Below, one piece after another: positions 1 to 9,164 of a stretch of 55,273 nucleotides of DNA (position 1 is its first letter; each line of letters starts with the position of its first letter). Origin of the DNA: Porticoccaceae bacterium (GTDB taxonomy: Bacteria > Pseudomonadota > Gammaproteobacteria > Pseudomonadales > Porticoccaceae); the NCBI GenBank assembly GCA_902557735.1, contig CACEBC010000012.1:1-55273 (forward strand), written 5' to 3'. A program made the position numbers and the translations under genes. The notes beneath the pieces were generated by a model. It did no database searches. It saw nothing but the letters and a program-made list of their open reading frames with translations, and had not been told where the DNA came from.

Positions 1-763
1 TTTGAGACTGGCGGGCAATACCTAAATGTTTAATGGAATAGCCCAATTCGCGGGCGAATGCTAAATCGCACTGATCTACATCAGTAATGCCTTGCACATA
101 TATGTCCTCGACATTCAGAGGGACTGAGAAGGCCAGCGACGTCAAAATCGCGAGCTTGTGCGCTGCATCAATTCCTTCAATATCAAAGGTGGGGTCTGCC
201 TCCGCATAACCTTTTTCTTGCGCCTCGCCCAGCACATCTGCAAAATCTCGGCCTCTACTATCCATTTCCGAGAGAATATAGTTGCTGGTGCCATTGATGA
301 TGCCCGCTAACCAGTTAACCTTATTCCCTGACAGACCCTCTCTCAAAGCCTTAATAATCGGAATGCCTCCGGCTACAGCAGCCTCGTAGCCGACCATTAC
401 GTTGTGTCGTTGAGCTAAATCAAAAATTTGTGTCCCATGCTCAGCGATCAAAGCCTTGTTGGCTGTTATGACATGCTTTCCATGCTCGATTGATGTCATA
501 ACCAGATCGCGCGCCACAGTCGTCCCTCCTATCAGCTCTATTACAATATCTATATCGCTATCCTTTGCAACCTGGAAGATGTCTCGAGATACCTTAACAT
601 TACTCGTATCACATTTTGGATGATCTCGCCTAGAACCAATGTGACCGATACTAATATTGCGGTTAGCCGAGGCCGCCATCGCGACAGAATTTCGTCTCAT
701 AAGGTTGAAAACGCCCGAACCCACAGTTCCAAGGCCACATATTCCTAGACGAACATCTCTCAC
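1..763 (-). CDS. hom: homoserine dehydrogenase, N-terminal part (cut by window edge)
   Basis: Homoserine dehydrogenase reduces aspartate semialdehyde to homoserine with NAD(P)H, the branch point to threonine and methionine. About 254 residues are visible and the C-terminal part lies outside the window. The N-terminus has a Rossmann nucleotide loop (GICGLGTVGSGV). Further in are ELIGG, the VITANKALIAEHG segment and NGTSNYIL, all characteristic of the family; the NKAL lysine is in the conserved catalytic region. Start chosen: GTG at 763, with an AGAGGAA ribosome site just upstream; the ATG two bases earlier runs straight into a stop. It lies downstream of dsbC on the same strand, a dsbC-hom order common in gammaproteobacteria. 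Confidence 0.95.
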   Translation of the reverse strand, partial: MRDVRLGICGLGTVGSGVFNLMRRNSVAMAASANRNISIGHIGSRRDHPKCDTSNVKVSRDIFQVAKDSDIDIVIELIGGTTVARDLVMTSIEHGKHVITANKALIAEHGTQIFDLAQRHNVMVGYEAAVAGGIPIIKALREGLSGNKVNWLAGIINGTSNYILSEMDSRGRDFADVLGEAQEKGYAEADPTFDIEGIDAAHKLAILTSLAFSVPLNVEDIYVQGITDVDQCDLAFARELGYSIKHLGIARQSQ

Positions 764-868
764 ATTTTTTCCTCTTCTACTTTGGCTGACGTATCCAATC
801 TATAACTTATTGATACAACACTTTTTTATGGTTTTTCTTTTACACTTATAACGCGTTCGGTCCCCGAT

Positions 869-1645
869 TTACTTTAATCCCAGCCATTGAGCGAAGTCCT
901 TGGCCGTCCTGTAACCCGGTAGCATAGTGCCATCCATGAGCACCACGGCGGGTGTTCCATCAACCCCTAATTCACGACCGATAGCAAAATGATATGCAAC
1001 CGGATTCTCCGGACAAACTACTAGAGGCACCTCCTCTCCCCTTTTCAAGCGCGTAAGCGCATCCTTTCGATCTTCAGCACACCAAGCGGTAGCAATCTTT
1101 TCAAAGGAATTTGATTGCAGGCCTGCCCGAGGGTAAGCTAGATATCTGACCTCAATGCCATAACTATTAAGTTCGTCCACCTCCAAATGCAGTTTTCGGC
1201 AGTATCCGCAATCTATATCTGTAAACACGTTGATTATGGCCTTGGATCCATTCACCGGGGCGAAAACAATGAGATCCTCTTTGTCAATTTGTGAAAATGC
1301 CTTCTCTCTCTCAGATTTTAGCCTTATATCCTCGGCATCAACGAATCCTGAGTTTGTCACCTGATAGACGTCGCCATCAAAAAAATGTGATCCATCTGCC
1401 GCAACATACAGAATGGGCCCACTCTGTATAGATACTCTCAAATAGCCGGGAATGTCCGAAGGCCCTAATAATTTATAGTTAAATTCTGGCCTTGCTTTTT
1501 TAAGTTTAACGATCACACTAGGTGTGTCAGTGTCATTTTGAACCAAACCCGCCTCATCTGCTGCGATTAAAGATTCAGTAAGGCTAAGGTGCAAAAAAAA
1601 TATGAGACAAGCTGTTCTTCGAAACGACGCAGCATTTGAATTTTT
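869..1645 (-). CDS. dsbC: thiol:disulfide isomerase DsbC-like protein
   Basis: Periplasmic disulfide isomerase that reshuffles wrong disulfides in exported proteins. It starts with a signal peptide (a basic stretch ending RR, then a hydrophobic run to about residue 25). An N-terminal dimerisation domain follows, then a thioredoxin-fold domain with the redox motif CGYC (TDIDCGYC) and a cis-proline loop (GTPAVV). Two more cysteines (WCAED and VVCPEN) match the structural disulfide of DsbC. Length from this start is 258 residues, near the family norm. An earlier in-frame ATG at 1678 would add 11 residues ahead of the signal peptide; the later ATG at 1645 gives a more normal signal but neither has a strong ribosome site. 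It lies about 100 bases upstream of hom on the same strand. Confidence 0.93.
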   Translation of the reverse strand, partial: KNSNAASFRRTACLIFFLHLSLTESLIAADEAGLVQNDTDTPSVIVKLKKARPEFNYKLLGPSDIPGYLRVSIQSGPILYVAADGSHFFDGDVYQVTNSGFVDAEDIRLKSEREKAFSQIDKEDLIVFAPVNGSKAIINVFTDIDCGYCRKLHLEVDELNSYGIEVRYLAYPRAGLQSNSFEKIATAWCAEDRKDALTRLKRGEEVPLVVCPENPVAYHFAIGRELGVDGTPAVVLMDGTMLPGYRTAKDFAQWLGLK

Positions 1646-1765
1646 CATGAAAACCAAAACTACTTCCATTAACCCCATCGTTTATAGCCACTGCCAGCTA
1701 CCCAGAAAGAACGATCATTTTCTCACTTATCACAAAGATGATGCGATTGCTGTGACGCCTTTGAT

Positions 1766-2122
<357 letters not shown>

Positions 2123-2206
2123 TTAGCTTGATTGAGCACGATACCTTTTTTTTTACGTAATTGCACCTAATAAGATCGACGTTGAAAACACATCGAGCCA
2201 TGACGC

Positions 2207-2234
2207 AAAAAAAACCGGGGCGCTGGGCCCCGGT
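2207..2234 (-). terminator. rho-independent terminator after amtB
   Basis: A perfect 7-bp stem (CCGGGGC at 2215-2221 with GCCCCGG at 2227-2233, plus an A/T closing pair) and a 5-base loop is followed on the minus strand by eight T residues. It sits 30 bases past the amtB stop, separating amtB from the second PII gene. Confidence 0.85.
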
Positions 2235-2264
2235 AAAGCTCCGTTTGAAGGGATGGGAAATATA

Positions 2265-3515
2265 TTATGAAGCGGTAAACTCGGGATAGGCTTCTATACC
2301 ACACTCAGCGGCATCGACACCTTTAAGTTCGTCCTCTTCGGAAACTCGGACACCCATTGCCATGTCGATTATGTAGAACACAATTCCTGACATGATAAAT
2401 GTCCATAAAAATATTACTAACGCACCAGTAAGCTGGGAGCCAATGCCAACCTCTCCGCCAAGACAGACAGCGATTAAACCCCATAGACCTACGACGCCGT
2501 GAACCGAAATTGCCCCTACGGGATCGTCAATTTTAAGTTTGTCCAAATAAATAATCGAGAACACTACGATTATTCCACCAATCGCGCCGACCAAAGTGGC
2601 CAAACCTCCTGTGGGTGAAAGAGGATCTGCGGTGATCGCAACCAGTCCCGCCAAAGCTCCATTCAACGCCATCGTCAGATCAGCTTTTCCAAACATTATT
2701 TGAGATGTTATTAACGCGGCTAGCAAACCACCAGCGGCAGCGGCATTAGTGTTCACGAAAACGGTAGCGACCGCATTCGCTTCCTCAATGTTAGAAACCA
2801 TCAACTCAGATCCGCCGTTGAACCCGAACCAGCCCATCCATAACACGAGCGTTCCCAGAGCGGCCAGCGGCATGTTGGCACCTGGCATAGCGTTTGACGT
2901 TCCGTCGTCGTTATATTTGCCTAGCCTTGGGCCCATTATAAGCACTCCTGCTAAGGCAGCTGAAGCTCCACACATATGAACAATACCGGACCCAGCAAAA
3001 TCCGAGAACCCCACTGTTTCCCCAAGGAAACCGCCTCCCCAGCTCCAAATGCCCTGCATTGGGTAGATGAATCCAGTCATTACAACCGCAAATGCAAGAA
3101 AGGCCCAAAGTTTCATTCTCTCTGCCACGGCGCCTGAAACGATGGACATCGCGGTCGCAACAAAAACGACTTGGAAAAAGAAGTCCGAAGCCCCCGCGTA
3201 GTATGTATCACCACCACTAGCAAACACTTCGTCTGGCGAAGCATTCGCTATCGAGTTGCCAAACCAGCCATCAGGTAAGTATAGATCGGAAGTTCCCCCG
3301 TACATGATCGTGTATCCCATCACCATGTACATGCAACAAGCTATAGAATACAACGCGACATTCTTTGTTAAAATTTCCGTGGTGTTTTTGGACCTCACAA
3401 GTCCCGACTCCAGCATTGTAAAGCCAGCCGCCATCCACATCACGAGCACACCTGACATCAGAAAGTAGAATGTGTCTAGGGCATACTTTACTTCAATAAT
3501 ATCATTTTCCATCAT
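2265..3515 (-). CDS. amtB: ammonium transporter AmtB
   Basis: Inner-membrane ammonium channel of the Amt/MEP/Rh family, with about 11 transmembrane helices and 416 residues. The two pore histidines are visible (SGIVHMCGAS and GAISVHGVVGLWG), as is the family signature around DFAGSGIVH. It has no cleavable signal peptide; the first helix starts near residue 12. The start is either of two adjacent ATGs (3515 or 3512); the GGAGAGG site fits the second slightly better. It is flanked on both sides by PII genes, and the PII trimer is known to plug AmtB when nitrogen is plentiful. Transcription probably starts at the sigma-54 promoter near 4150, before the first PII gene. Confidence 0.97.
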   Translation of the reverse strand: MMENDIIEVKYALDTFYFLMSGVLVMWMAAGFTMLESGLVRSKNTTEILTKNVALYSIACCMYMVMGYTIMYGGTSDLYLPDGWFGNSIANASPDEVFASGGDTYYAGASDFFFQVVFVATAMSIVSGAVAERMKLWAFLAFAVVMTGFIYPMQGIWSWGGGFLGETVGFSDFAGSGIVHMCGASAALAGVLIMGPRLGKYNDDGTSNAMPGANMPLAALGTLVLWMGWFGFNGGSELMVSNIEEANAVATVFVNTNAAAAGGLLAALITSQIMFGKADLTMALNGALAGLVAITADPLSPTGGLATLVGAIGGIIVVFSIIYLDKLKIDDPVGAISVHGVVGLWGLIAVCLGGEVGIGSQLTGALVIFLWTFIMSGIVFYIIDMAMGVRVSEEDELKGVDAAECGIEAYPEFTAS

Positions 3516-3561
3516 AACCTCTCCAGAACAAAAAAATTAAAAATTGTTAAATATTCAAACA

Positions 3562-3987
<426 letters not shown>

Positions 3988-4144
3988 TCAATTATCTGTC
4001 AGAACTCTGCACCTCTGAAAAAGACTAATCTCGCGACGTTCAGAAGGTTCTAGGGCTATCAAACCTAAGCTGACCCAACACTCCCCACCACACCGTAGTT
4101 AGTGCTTAAACACGGCATTGGAATGGCTCTAACACTTTTGCAAC

Positions 4145-4160
4145 TGCATTATCCGTGCCA
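4145..4160 (-). promoter_or_regulatory. sigma-54 promoter of the glnK-amtB module
   Basis: On the minus strand the sequence reads TGGCACG-GATA-ATGCA, one mismatch from the consensus TGGCACG-N4-TTGCW. The GG at 4159-4158 and GC at 4147-4146 have the required -24/-12 spacing. Predicted transcription start is near 4134, giving a leader of about 230 bases before glnK. A weaker copy (GGCACG-ACAT-TTGAT, with GA instead of GC at -12) lies at 3937-3952, closer to the gene. Confidence 0.8.
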
Positions 4161-4265
4161 ATCTGTGAACAACGCTTAGCACTTGACCTCTTTTCTGAAT
4201 CGCTTTGCTTTTACGAAACTTTTTGCACCGTCAAAGACCGATCAGACCTATCTGAGCCGGTCAGA

Positions 4266-4282
4266 TGCACTGAGGTGGTGCG
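4266..4282. promoter_or_regulatory. NtrC binding site upstream of glnK-amtB
   Basis: TGCAC-N7-GTGCG matches the NtrC (NRI) dyad TGCAC-N7-GTGCA at nine of ten fixed positions. Its centre is about 140 bp upstream of the predicted sigma-54 start, the distance of a classical NtrC enhancer. A half-site TGCAC at 4224-4228 gives a dyad centre about 42 bp, or four helical turns, closer to the promoter. Of the 474-base gap between glnK and ubiK (3901-4374), this site and the promoter are the only elements recognised. Confidence 0.7.
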
Positions 4283-4374
4283 ACGGTCACCAAAAACTAG
4301 TCTTTGAAAAATGTCGTTACCCCAAAAATGGAAAGTTTGATAAAATTTTTGAAAACTGCAAGTGGTAAGACGTT

Positions 4375-4629
4375 ATGAACGAAAAATTTTTCAGAAACTT
4401 TATTGACCAACTCACAGATGTGCTGCCTTCCATGGAAAATGAGCTTGGTATAGAGCTTCAACAGCATTTACGGGCTGCCCTCATGAGAACTTTTGAAAGG
4501 CTGGATATAGTAACGCGAGAGGAGTTCGATGCGCAGAACGCAGTTCTGATGCGGTCACGTGAAAAAATTGATGAATTAGAAGAGCAAGTGTCCGATCTGG
4601 TTATGAAAATAAATCAGGAGAACCCATGA
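4375..4629 (+). CDS. ubiK: UbiK/YqiC family ubiquinone-biosynthesis accessory factor
   Basis: Small 84-residue protein of the YqiC/BMFP family, now called UbiK, an accessory factor of aerobic ubiquinone biosynthesis that forms a coiled-coil trimer and binds the Ubi complex and lipids. The N-terminal amphipathic region (residues 1-35) contains ELGIELQQHLRAAL. A second helix (about 45-80) holds the typical VTREEFDAQ and a predicted coiled coil with MRSREKIDELEEQV. Length and layout match the family. Its stop overlaps the start of the SUI1-like gene by 4 bases, implying translational coupling. It is divergent from glnK-amtB. Confidence 0.88.
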   Translation: MNEKFFRNFIDQLTDVLPSMENELGIELQQHLRAALMRTFERLDIVTREEFDAQNAVLMRSREKIDELEEQVSDLVMKINQENP

Positions 4630-4946
4630 TGCAAAACTCTCGACTGGTCTTTACAACAGCCGCAGGAGGAATTAAAAAACAGCAGCAGTATTGCAAACCT
4701 AAGGGCGATGGCACCGTTTTAATCAGGCATGAAAGCAAAGGTCGGAGAGGACGCGGGGTGACTGTGCTGTCAGGATTCGCAATCAGTCGGGAGCAGCTAA
4801 AAAAACTTGCCAAAACTTTAAAGCGAGAATGTTGTTCTGGGGGAACAGTCAGAGACGGCATCATTGAAATACAAGGCGATCACTCCAGCACGCTCAGTAA
4901 AATCTTGCTTGAACTCGGTTTCAAAACAAAACCAATCCAAAGTTGA
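4626..4946 (+). CDS. SUI1/YciH-like translation initiation factor
   Basis: Protein of 106 residues resembling bacterial YciH, the homologue of eukaryotic eIF1 (SUI1), which binds the small ribosomal subunit and influences start-site fidelity. The C-terminal half carries the recognisable SUI1 features: GRRGRGVTVLSGF, then LKKLAKTLKRECCSGGTVRDG with the glycine-rich turn, and a final strand pattern ending LLELGFKTKP. It overlaps ubiK by 4 bases (ATGA), so the two are probably co-translated. No terminator is visible before the S9 peptidase 70 bases downstream. The role of YciH in bacteria is not well settled. Confidence 0.87.
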   Translation: MMQNSRLVFTTAAGGIKKQQQYCKPKGDGTVLIRHESKGRRGRGVTVLSGFAISREQLKKLAKTLKRECCSGGTVRDGIIEIQGDHSSTLSKILLELGFKTKPIQS

Positions 4947-5016
4947 CCTAATTAGCGATGCAACCGACAGAGATTACAACAAATCACACTTACCCAAAAT
5001 TGAGTTTTGATTGAAA

Positions 5017-6969
5017 ATGCCTGAAGCTCGCTTGTCAGGTTCTTGGTCTTCAAATATTAGCGCCGCATTAGTGGCCGAATCAGCCGCAGCCATCAACTAC
5101 GTCCGCTCGCACAATGGCTTCCTCTACTGGGTGGAAAGTCGTCCTTGGGATAATGGCAGAAATATCATCTTTCGTATGGGAATGAATGGGGCAATAGAGG
5201 AATTGATTCCCCCCCCCTTCAGCAACCTGAGCAGAGTCCACGAGTATGGTGGCTGCGCATATGTTCCAAACGGCGAGCAACTATACTTCGTAAACGGCGA
5301 TGATCAGCGCATCTACGTCCAAGATTCGTCAGGTAATCCTAAACCGATTTCTCCAGAAGGAAAATGGCGATTCGCCGATTTGTCTTTCGATCCGTTTCGA
5401 GAAAGACTTATTGCAGTATGTGAACTAAGCAGTGGAGAGACTGGAACAAGTAACTTTATCGCCACAATCTCAGTTCGCGCGGCAGCTAGTGACTGGGGGG
5501 AAGTGAAACCACTTGTCGCAGGAAATGACTTTTACGCTTACCCCACTTTGACTCCCGACTGCCAAAGTATATGTTGGATACAATGGAATCATCCCAATAT
5601 GCCCTGGGATGAAAATGAGTTATGGCGAGCGAAAATAAACGACCGCGGGGCTCTATGCAATCTCATAAAGGTTGCGGGAGGAAACAACGAAGCCATAGTG
5701 CAACCAAAATGGTCTGCAAATGGTGAGCTGTTTTACATTTCAGATAAAACTGGCTGGTGGAACATTTACAGGGTCGAGTTGGAGAGAGCTCAATTACACT
5801 CATCGGGACGCAGACCACTGCTATCAGTCTCAGCTGACTTTGCGGGGCCTCTCTGGCAGCTAGGCGCAAGCTACTTCGATTTTGTCAATACCAATGAAAT
5901 TGCATGCATTTGGAGCGAGAAAGGAGTCAGTTATGCTGGAACAATAAATATAAGTGCAAGGGAACTTAAGACGATAGAATCGGACTTTAGCCATCTGGAA
6001 AACGTCGCCTGCAATGATGGAAGATTCTATTGCATAGCGTCCAACTTTTGCAAACCACACAGCGTGATCACTTTGCATCACAAAACAGGGGCAGAAACAA
6101 TATATCAGCCTCCCAGCTCTCCCAGGATCACCAAGCTTCTAGCCAAATCTAAGTTAGATAGTAGGAACCTTTCTGAACCCTATCCAATAGAGTTTACCAG
6201 CTCAGAAAACAGCCTAGTCCATGCATTCTTTTATAAGCCAAAAAATTCTAAGTATGTTGCTCTTCGGAATGAATTACCACCTCTGATTGTCATGTGTCAT
6301 GGCGGGCCGACAGCGGCCTCCACTTCGGCCCTTAATCTAAAAATTCAATTTTGGACGAGCCGGGGTTTTGCGGTAGCAGACTTGAATTATCGTGGGAGCA
6401 GCGGATTCGGCCGCTGCTATCGGGAAGCCTTACTAAAGAAATGGGGGTTAGCAGATGTGGAGGACACTAGCTATTTAGTGCAGCATCTTGCCGAAAATGG
6501 TCTCGCCGATCCTAAACGGTGTATTATTCGTGGAAGCAGCGCGGGAGGCTTTACGGTTCTTGCTGCTTTGACATTCACGAATACCTTTAAGGCGGGAGCC
6601 AGCTTTTACGGCATCGGAGACCTCGAGTCACTTGCCAAAGACACACATAAATTTGAGTCTCATTATCTAGAAGGTTTAGTAGGATCCTATCCGAGAGAGC
6701 GAGAGTTGTATTATAAACGGTCTCCGATTTATCACGCTGATCGCCTTGATTGTCCTGTAATATTTTTTCAAGGGCTGCAAGATAACGTTGTCCCAGCTAA
6801 TCAAGCTAAAACTATGGTCGACAGTTTAAAAAATAGGGGAATTCAGGTGGAATATGTAACATACGCTGATGAAAGACATGGATTTCGCAAAGCAGCAAAT
6901 ATCATCGATTCTCTTCAGAGAGAGCTCAAATTTTACAGAAAGACTCTTGATCTTGGCGACTTGGACTGA
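5017..6969 (+). CDS. S9 family prolyl oligopeptidase-like serine peptidase
   Basis: Two-domain peptidase of about 650 residues. An N-terminal seven-bladed beta-propeller (about residues 1-380; repeats such as WSANGELFYISDKTGWWNIY) is followed by an alpha/beta-hydrolase domain. The catalytic triad is visible: Ser in GSSAGG (about residue 508), Asp in QGLQDNVVP (about 589) and His in DERHGF (about 621); the oxyanion-type CHGGP is also present. This is the dipeptidyl aminopeptidase/acylaminoacyl-peptidase group, which cleaves short peptides. There is no signal peptide, so it is probably cytoplasmic. ATG at 5017 was preferred over a TTG at 5011; neither has a strong ribosome site. greB starts one base after its stop. 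Confidence 0.9.
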   Translation: MPEARLSGSWSSNISAALVAESAAAINYVRSHNGFLYWVESRPWDNGRNIIFRMGMNGAIEELIPPPFSNLSRVHEYGGCAYVPNGEQLYFVNGDDQRIYVQDSSGNPKPISPEGKWRFADLSFDPFRERLIAVCELSSGETGTSNFIATISVRAAASDWGEVKPLVAGNDFYAYPTLTPDCQSICWIQWNHPNMPWDENELWRAKINDRGALCNLIKVAGGNNEAIVQPKWSANGELFYISDKTGWWNIYRVELERAQLHSSGRRPLLSVSADFAGPLWQLGASYFDFVNTNEIACIWSEKGVSYAGTINISARELKTIESDFSHLENVACNDGRFYCIASNFCKPHSVITLHHKTGAETIYQPPSSPRITKLLAKSKLDSRNLSEPYPIEFTSSENSLVHAFFYKPKNSKYVALRNELPPLIVMCHGGPTAASTSALNLKIQFWTSRGFAVADLNYRGSSGFGRCYREALLKKWGLADVEDTSYLVQHLAENGLADPKRCIIRGSSAGGFTVLAALTFTNTFKAGASFYGIGDLESLAKDTHKFESHYLEGLVGSYPRERELYYKRSPIYHADRLDCPVIFFQGLQDNVVPANQAKTMVDSLKNRGIQVEYVTYADERHGFRKAANIIDSLQRELKFYRKTLDLGDLD

Positions 6970-6970
6970 G

Positions 6971-7465
6971 ATGACCCGTTATCGTGCCCAAACCCCAAAA
7001 AGTTCACCTCATATTACTGCGCCAGGAGCAGAAATCTTGCGGGGTGAACTAAAACGCCTGTTGGAAGAGGAGCGTCCGAGAACAACACAAATTGTGCACG
7101 AGGCTGCGAAAAACGGTGACAGGTCAGAAAACGGAGACTATATTTACGGCAAACGTCGACTGCGAGAGATAGATCGCAGGATCCGGCACCTGACGAATCG
7201 TCTTAATAAAGCCGTAATTGTAAAGGATCCACCGCGCGACCCATCTAAGATTTTCTTTTCGGCATGGATCGCTGTCAAAGATGAAAACAATGATATTAGT
7301 GAATATCGCATTGTGGGTCCTGATGAGATAAACATTGAGAAAAATTGGATCAGCATCGATTCGCCCATTGCACAAACTCTGCTGGGCAAAACAGTTGGCA
7401 ATAAAGTCGAAGCGACCACCCCATCTGGACAAAGGCGGCTAGAAATTGTCAATATTAGATACTAA
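6971..7465 (+). CDS. greB: transcription elongation factor GreB
   Basis: Gre factor that enters the RNA polymerase secondary channel and stimulates cleavage of backtracked RNA. It has 164 residues. The N-terminal coiled coil carries the tip acidic residues in NGDRSENGDYIYGKRRLREID; YIYGKRRLREID is the GreB-type form, distinguishing it from GreA. The C-terminal FKBP-like domain includes YRIVGPDE, ISIDSPIAQTLLGK and VGNKVEATTPSG. The start is the ATG one base after the S9 peptidase stop; a longer in-frame reading would overlap that gene by 100 bases and adds no homology. Its last four bases overlap the 3' end of convergent pdxH. Confidence 0.94.
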   Translation: MTRYRAQTPKSSPHITAPGAEILRGELKRLLEEERPRTTQIVHEAAKNGDRSENGDYIYGKRRLREIDRRIRHLTNRLNKAVIVKDPPRDPSKIFFSAWIAVKDENNDISEYRIVGPDEINIEKNWISIDSPIAQTLLGKTVGNKVEATTPSGQRRLEIVNIRY

Positions 7466-8103
7466 GGGGACAATCGGTTGACAATCCAAACTGAAGAGGA
7501 ATCGTCTAGAGAAAAACTAAAACGATCATGCAAACGATTTTCTCTGCCCTGCCAAAACTCAAAAAAGTCTGGTGCTACTTTGTATCCACCCCAGAAATCG
7601 GGAACTGGGATATCCTCTCCATCAAAGCGGCTACATGTTTTTTTATAACATTCCTCAAGCTGAAATCGCGATTGAATCGGCTTACTTTGTCTCGAAGACC
7701 AAGCTGCTATTTTAGATCCCTTGGGTCGGGTTATGAAATACTTAACGACTTCCTCTCGAGACAATTCAATTGCCTCGCCCTCGATAATGACTTGCCGGTC
7801 TAATTGAAGCCAAGGAAAGAGTAGACTTACTCGGGCATTCGACCTTATTTCCAGGGATTTACGGCTTTCTAAATTCGTGAAAAACACAAAGCCTGATTTA
7901 TCAAATGATTTTAACAGAACGATTCGCTGAGAGGGCCTTCCATTAACAGCGCAAGTGGACAAGCACATCGCTGTTGGATCGGAAAGTCCTTGCTCGATAA
8001 TATCAGCTAGCCATCGCCGAAATTGAGTCAGCGGATCCTTTGCCAAGGAATCGACATCAAGTCCTGCGAAGCGATATTCACGACGTTCTTTTTCAAGGCT
8101 CAT
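7462..8103 (-). CDS. pdxH: pyridoxamine 5'-phosphate oxidase
   Basis: FMN enzyme that oxidises pyridoxine or pyridoxamine 5'-phosphate to pyridoxal 5'-phosphate, the last step of vitamin B6 synthesis and salvage. It has 213 residues, close to the 218 of E. coli. Visible landmarks are the N-terminal REYRFAGLD, RIVLLKSFDKSGFVFFTN (FMN phosphate binding), SLLFPWLQLDRQVIIEG, the SRQSKPI substrate loop, and the terminal VPDFWGGY ... RLHDRFSF ... NRLSP. It is convergent with greB with a four-base overlap of the ends, and divergent from the TorF-like gene. Confidence 0.96.
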   Translation of the reverse strand: MSLEKERREYRFAGLDVDSLAKDPLTQFRRWLADIIEQGLSDPTAMCLSTCAVNGRPSQRIVLLKSFDKSGFVFFTNLESRKSLEIRSNARVSLLFPWLQLDRQVIIEGEAIELSREEVVKYFITRPKGSKIAAWSSRQSKPIQSRFQLEECYKKTCSRFDGEDIPVPDFWGGYKVAPDFFEFWQGRENRLHDRFSFSLDDSSSVWIVNRLSP

Positions 8104-8201
8104 TTATTTGCTCTCAAATTTTCAAAACTTAGTTTAACGCCTGAGGATGGCAATGTCGCGGCTAAGTTGATGACCAAGAGCAAAATTAAGACTCGATCTA
8201 T

Positions 8202-8218
8202 CGCCCCAAAATGGTGCG
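8202..8218. promoter_or_regulatory. NtrC binding site upstream of the TorF-like gene
   Basis: CGCCCCA-AAA-TGGTGCG matches the NtrC dyad TGCACCA-N3-TGGTGCA at 11 of 14 positions. Its centre is about 128 bp upstream of the start predicted from the sigma-54 promoter at 8312-8327, a normal enhancer distance. Confidence 0.6.
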
Positions 8219-8311
8219 AAAGTGAATCATTACGCCTTCTAAAAGTGCTGAAACATAGGAAACAATCAATCAGAAACACGATAAGCGGTGGATTTATGCC
8301 CTTCAGTGTTA

Positions 8312-8327
8312 TGGCACGCAATTTGCT
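8312..8327 (+). promoter_or_regulatory. sigma-54 promoter of the TorF-like outer-membrane gene
   Basis: TGGCACG-CAAT-TTGCT is a perfect match to the sigma-54 consensus TGGCACG-N4-TTGCW, with GG and GC 12 bases apart. Predicted start is near 8339, about 50 bases before the start codon and just ahead of the AAGGGGAG ribosome site. It points directly at the gene at 8389. Confidence 0.85.
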
Positions 8328-8388
8328 ATTCCCTTTGGTGACGGCTCATTTTCGAGCTATTTAACACTTAACCTTTAAGGGGAGCACA

Positions 8389-9021
8389 ATGAGAGCAATT
8401 TCTAAATTTTTATCAGTCGTTTTACTGACGTGGGGATCTGTCTTCACAGCATCCTCAGCGCTAGCCGCTGACGTCTCAATGAATGTGGGTTATGTTTCGG
8501 AGTACTACTACCGTGGAATCTACCAAAAGAACTCCTCAGGTAGCGCCGGCATTGACGTCGAGGCCGGAGGATTTTATATCGGGGCGTGGACTGCTGATGT
8601 AGGCGACGGTTTGGAGATCGACGGATATGCAGGTTTTGGGGGTGAAATCGAGGGCTTCTCTTACGGCGTTGGATTCACGGGCTATTATTACACGGGAGAT
8701 TTCGACGAAACCTATGAAGAAATTAACCTGAGCGCTGGCTATGGCCCAATAAGTATCGGGTATTCAGTGGGCGAATGGGATGGCGACGGCGGCACAGATT
8801 ATGACTTCCTGCAAATTGACATAGACTTGACCGCTGGCTTCTACGCAACATACGGCAGTTTTGGAGATGAGTTCGACGGAGATTACTTCGAGCTTGGCTA
8901 CGGGACCACCGTTGGGGACATAGATGTGGGTTTTGCGCTCATAATGCCAGAAGACGAGCTTGAGGGAACAGGTGACGCCGCTAACGAAGCGCTAGTATTC
9001 TCTTTGGGTTACAGCTGGTAA
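8389..9021 (+). CDS. TorF family putative outer-membrane porin
   Basis: Predicted outer-membrane beta-barrel of 210 residues. It has a signal peptide (residues 1-26, cleavage after SSALA-A) and then alternating aromatic/Gly strands. It opens with VSMNVGYVSEYYYRGIYQ, typical of the TorF/gcw_chp family (TIGR02001), and ends LVFSLGYSW with a C-terminal aromatic residue as in outer-membrane proteins. The mature part is strongly acidic. Transport substrate is unknown. A strong ribosome site (AAGGGGAG) and a perfect sigma-54 promoter with an NtrC-like site precede it, suggesting induction under nitrogen limitation. It is a single-gene unit ended by the inverted repeat at 9035-9072. Confidence 0.85.
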   Translation: MRAISKFLSVVLLTWGSVFTASSALAADVSMNVGYVSEYYYRGIYQKNSSGSAGIDVEAGGFYIGAWTADVGDGLEIDGYAGFGGEIEGFSYGVGFTGYYYTGDFDETYEEINLSAGYGPISIGYSVGEWDGDGGTDYDFLQIDIDLTAGFYATYGSFGDEFDGDYFELGYGTTVGDIDVGFALIMPEDELEGTGDAANEALVFSLGYSW

Positions 9022-9034
9022 CCACCTATCAGTG

Positions 9035-9072
9035 GCCCGAAAGATTCTCCCCCCCTCCAGAATCTTTCGGGC
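9035..9072. terminator. long inverted repeat between convergent genes, probable terminator
   Basis: GCCCGAAAGATTCT (9035-9048) and its exact complement (9059-9072) form a 14-bp stem with a pyrimidine loop of 10 bases, shortly after the TorF-like stop. No clear T tract follows, so it may work as a transcript-stabilising hairpin or a rho-assisted terminator. Confidence 0.6.
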
Positions 9073-9164
9073 TCGCTGATTTCTAGCTATTAATCGAAAC
9101 GCATCCAAGGTACTCTTTATCAGCTGACGGCCAGCGTAAAGCTGCTGTACAGATGAGGCACAGG

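Noticed and set aside
657-851. Plus-strand open frame within and after hom
   Set aside because: Antisense to the clear start of homoserine dehydrogenase.
4183-4368. Open frame of 61 codons before ubiK
   Set aside because: It covers the NtrC half-site and dyad in the divergent control region, has no ribosome site and resembles no protein.
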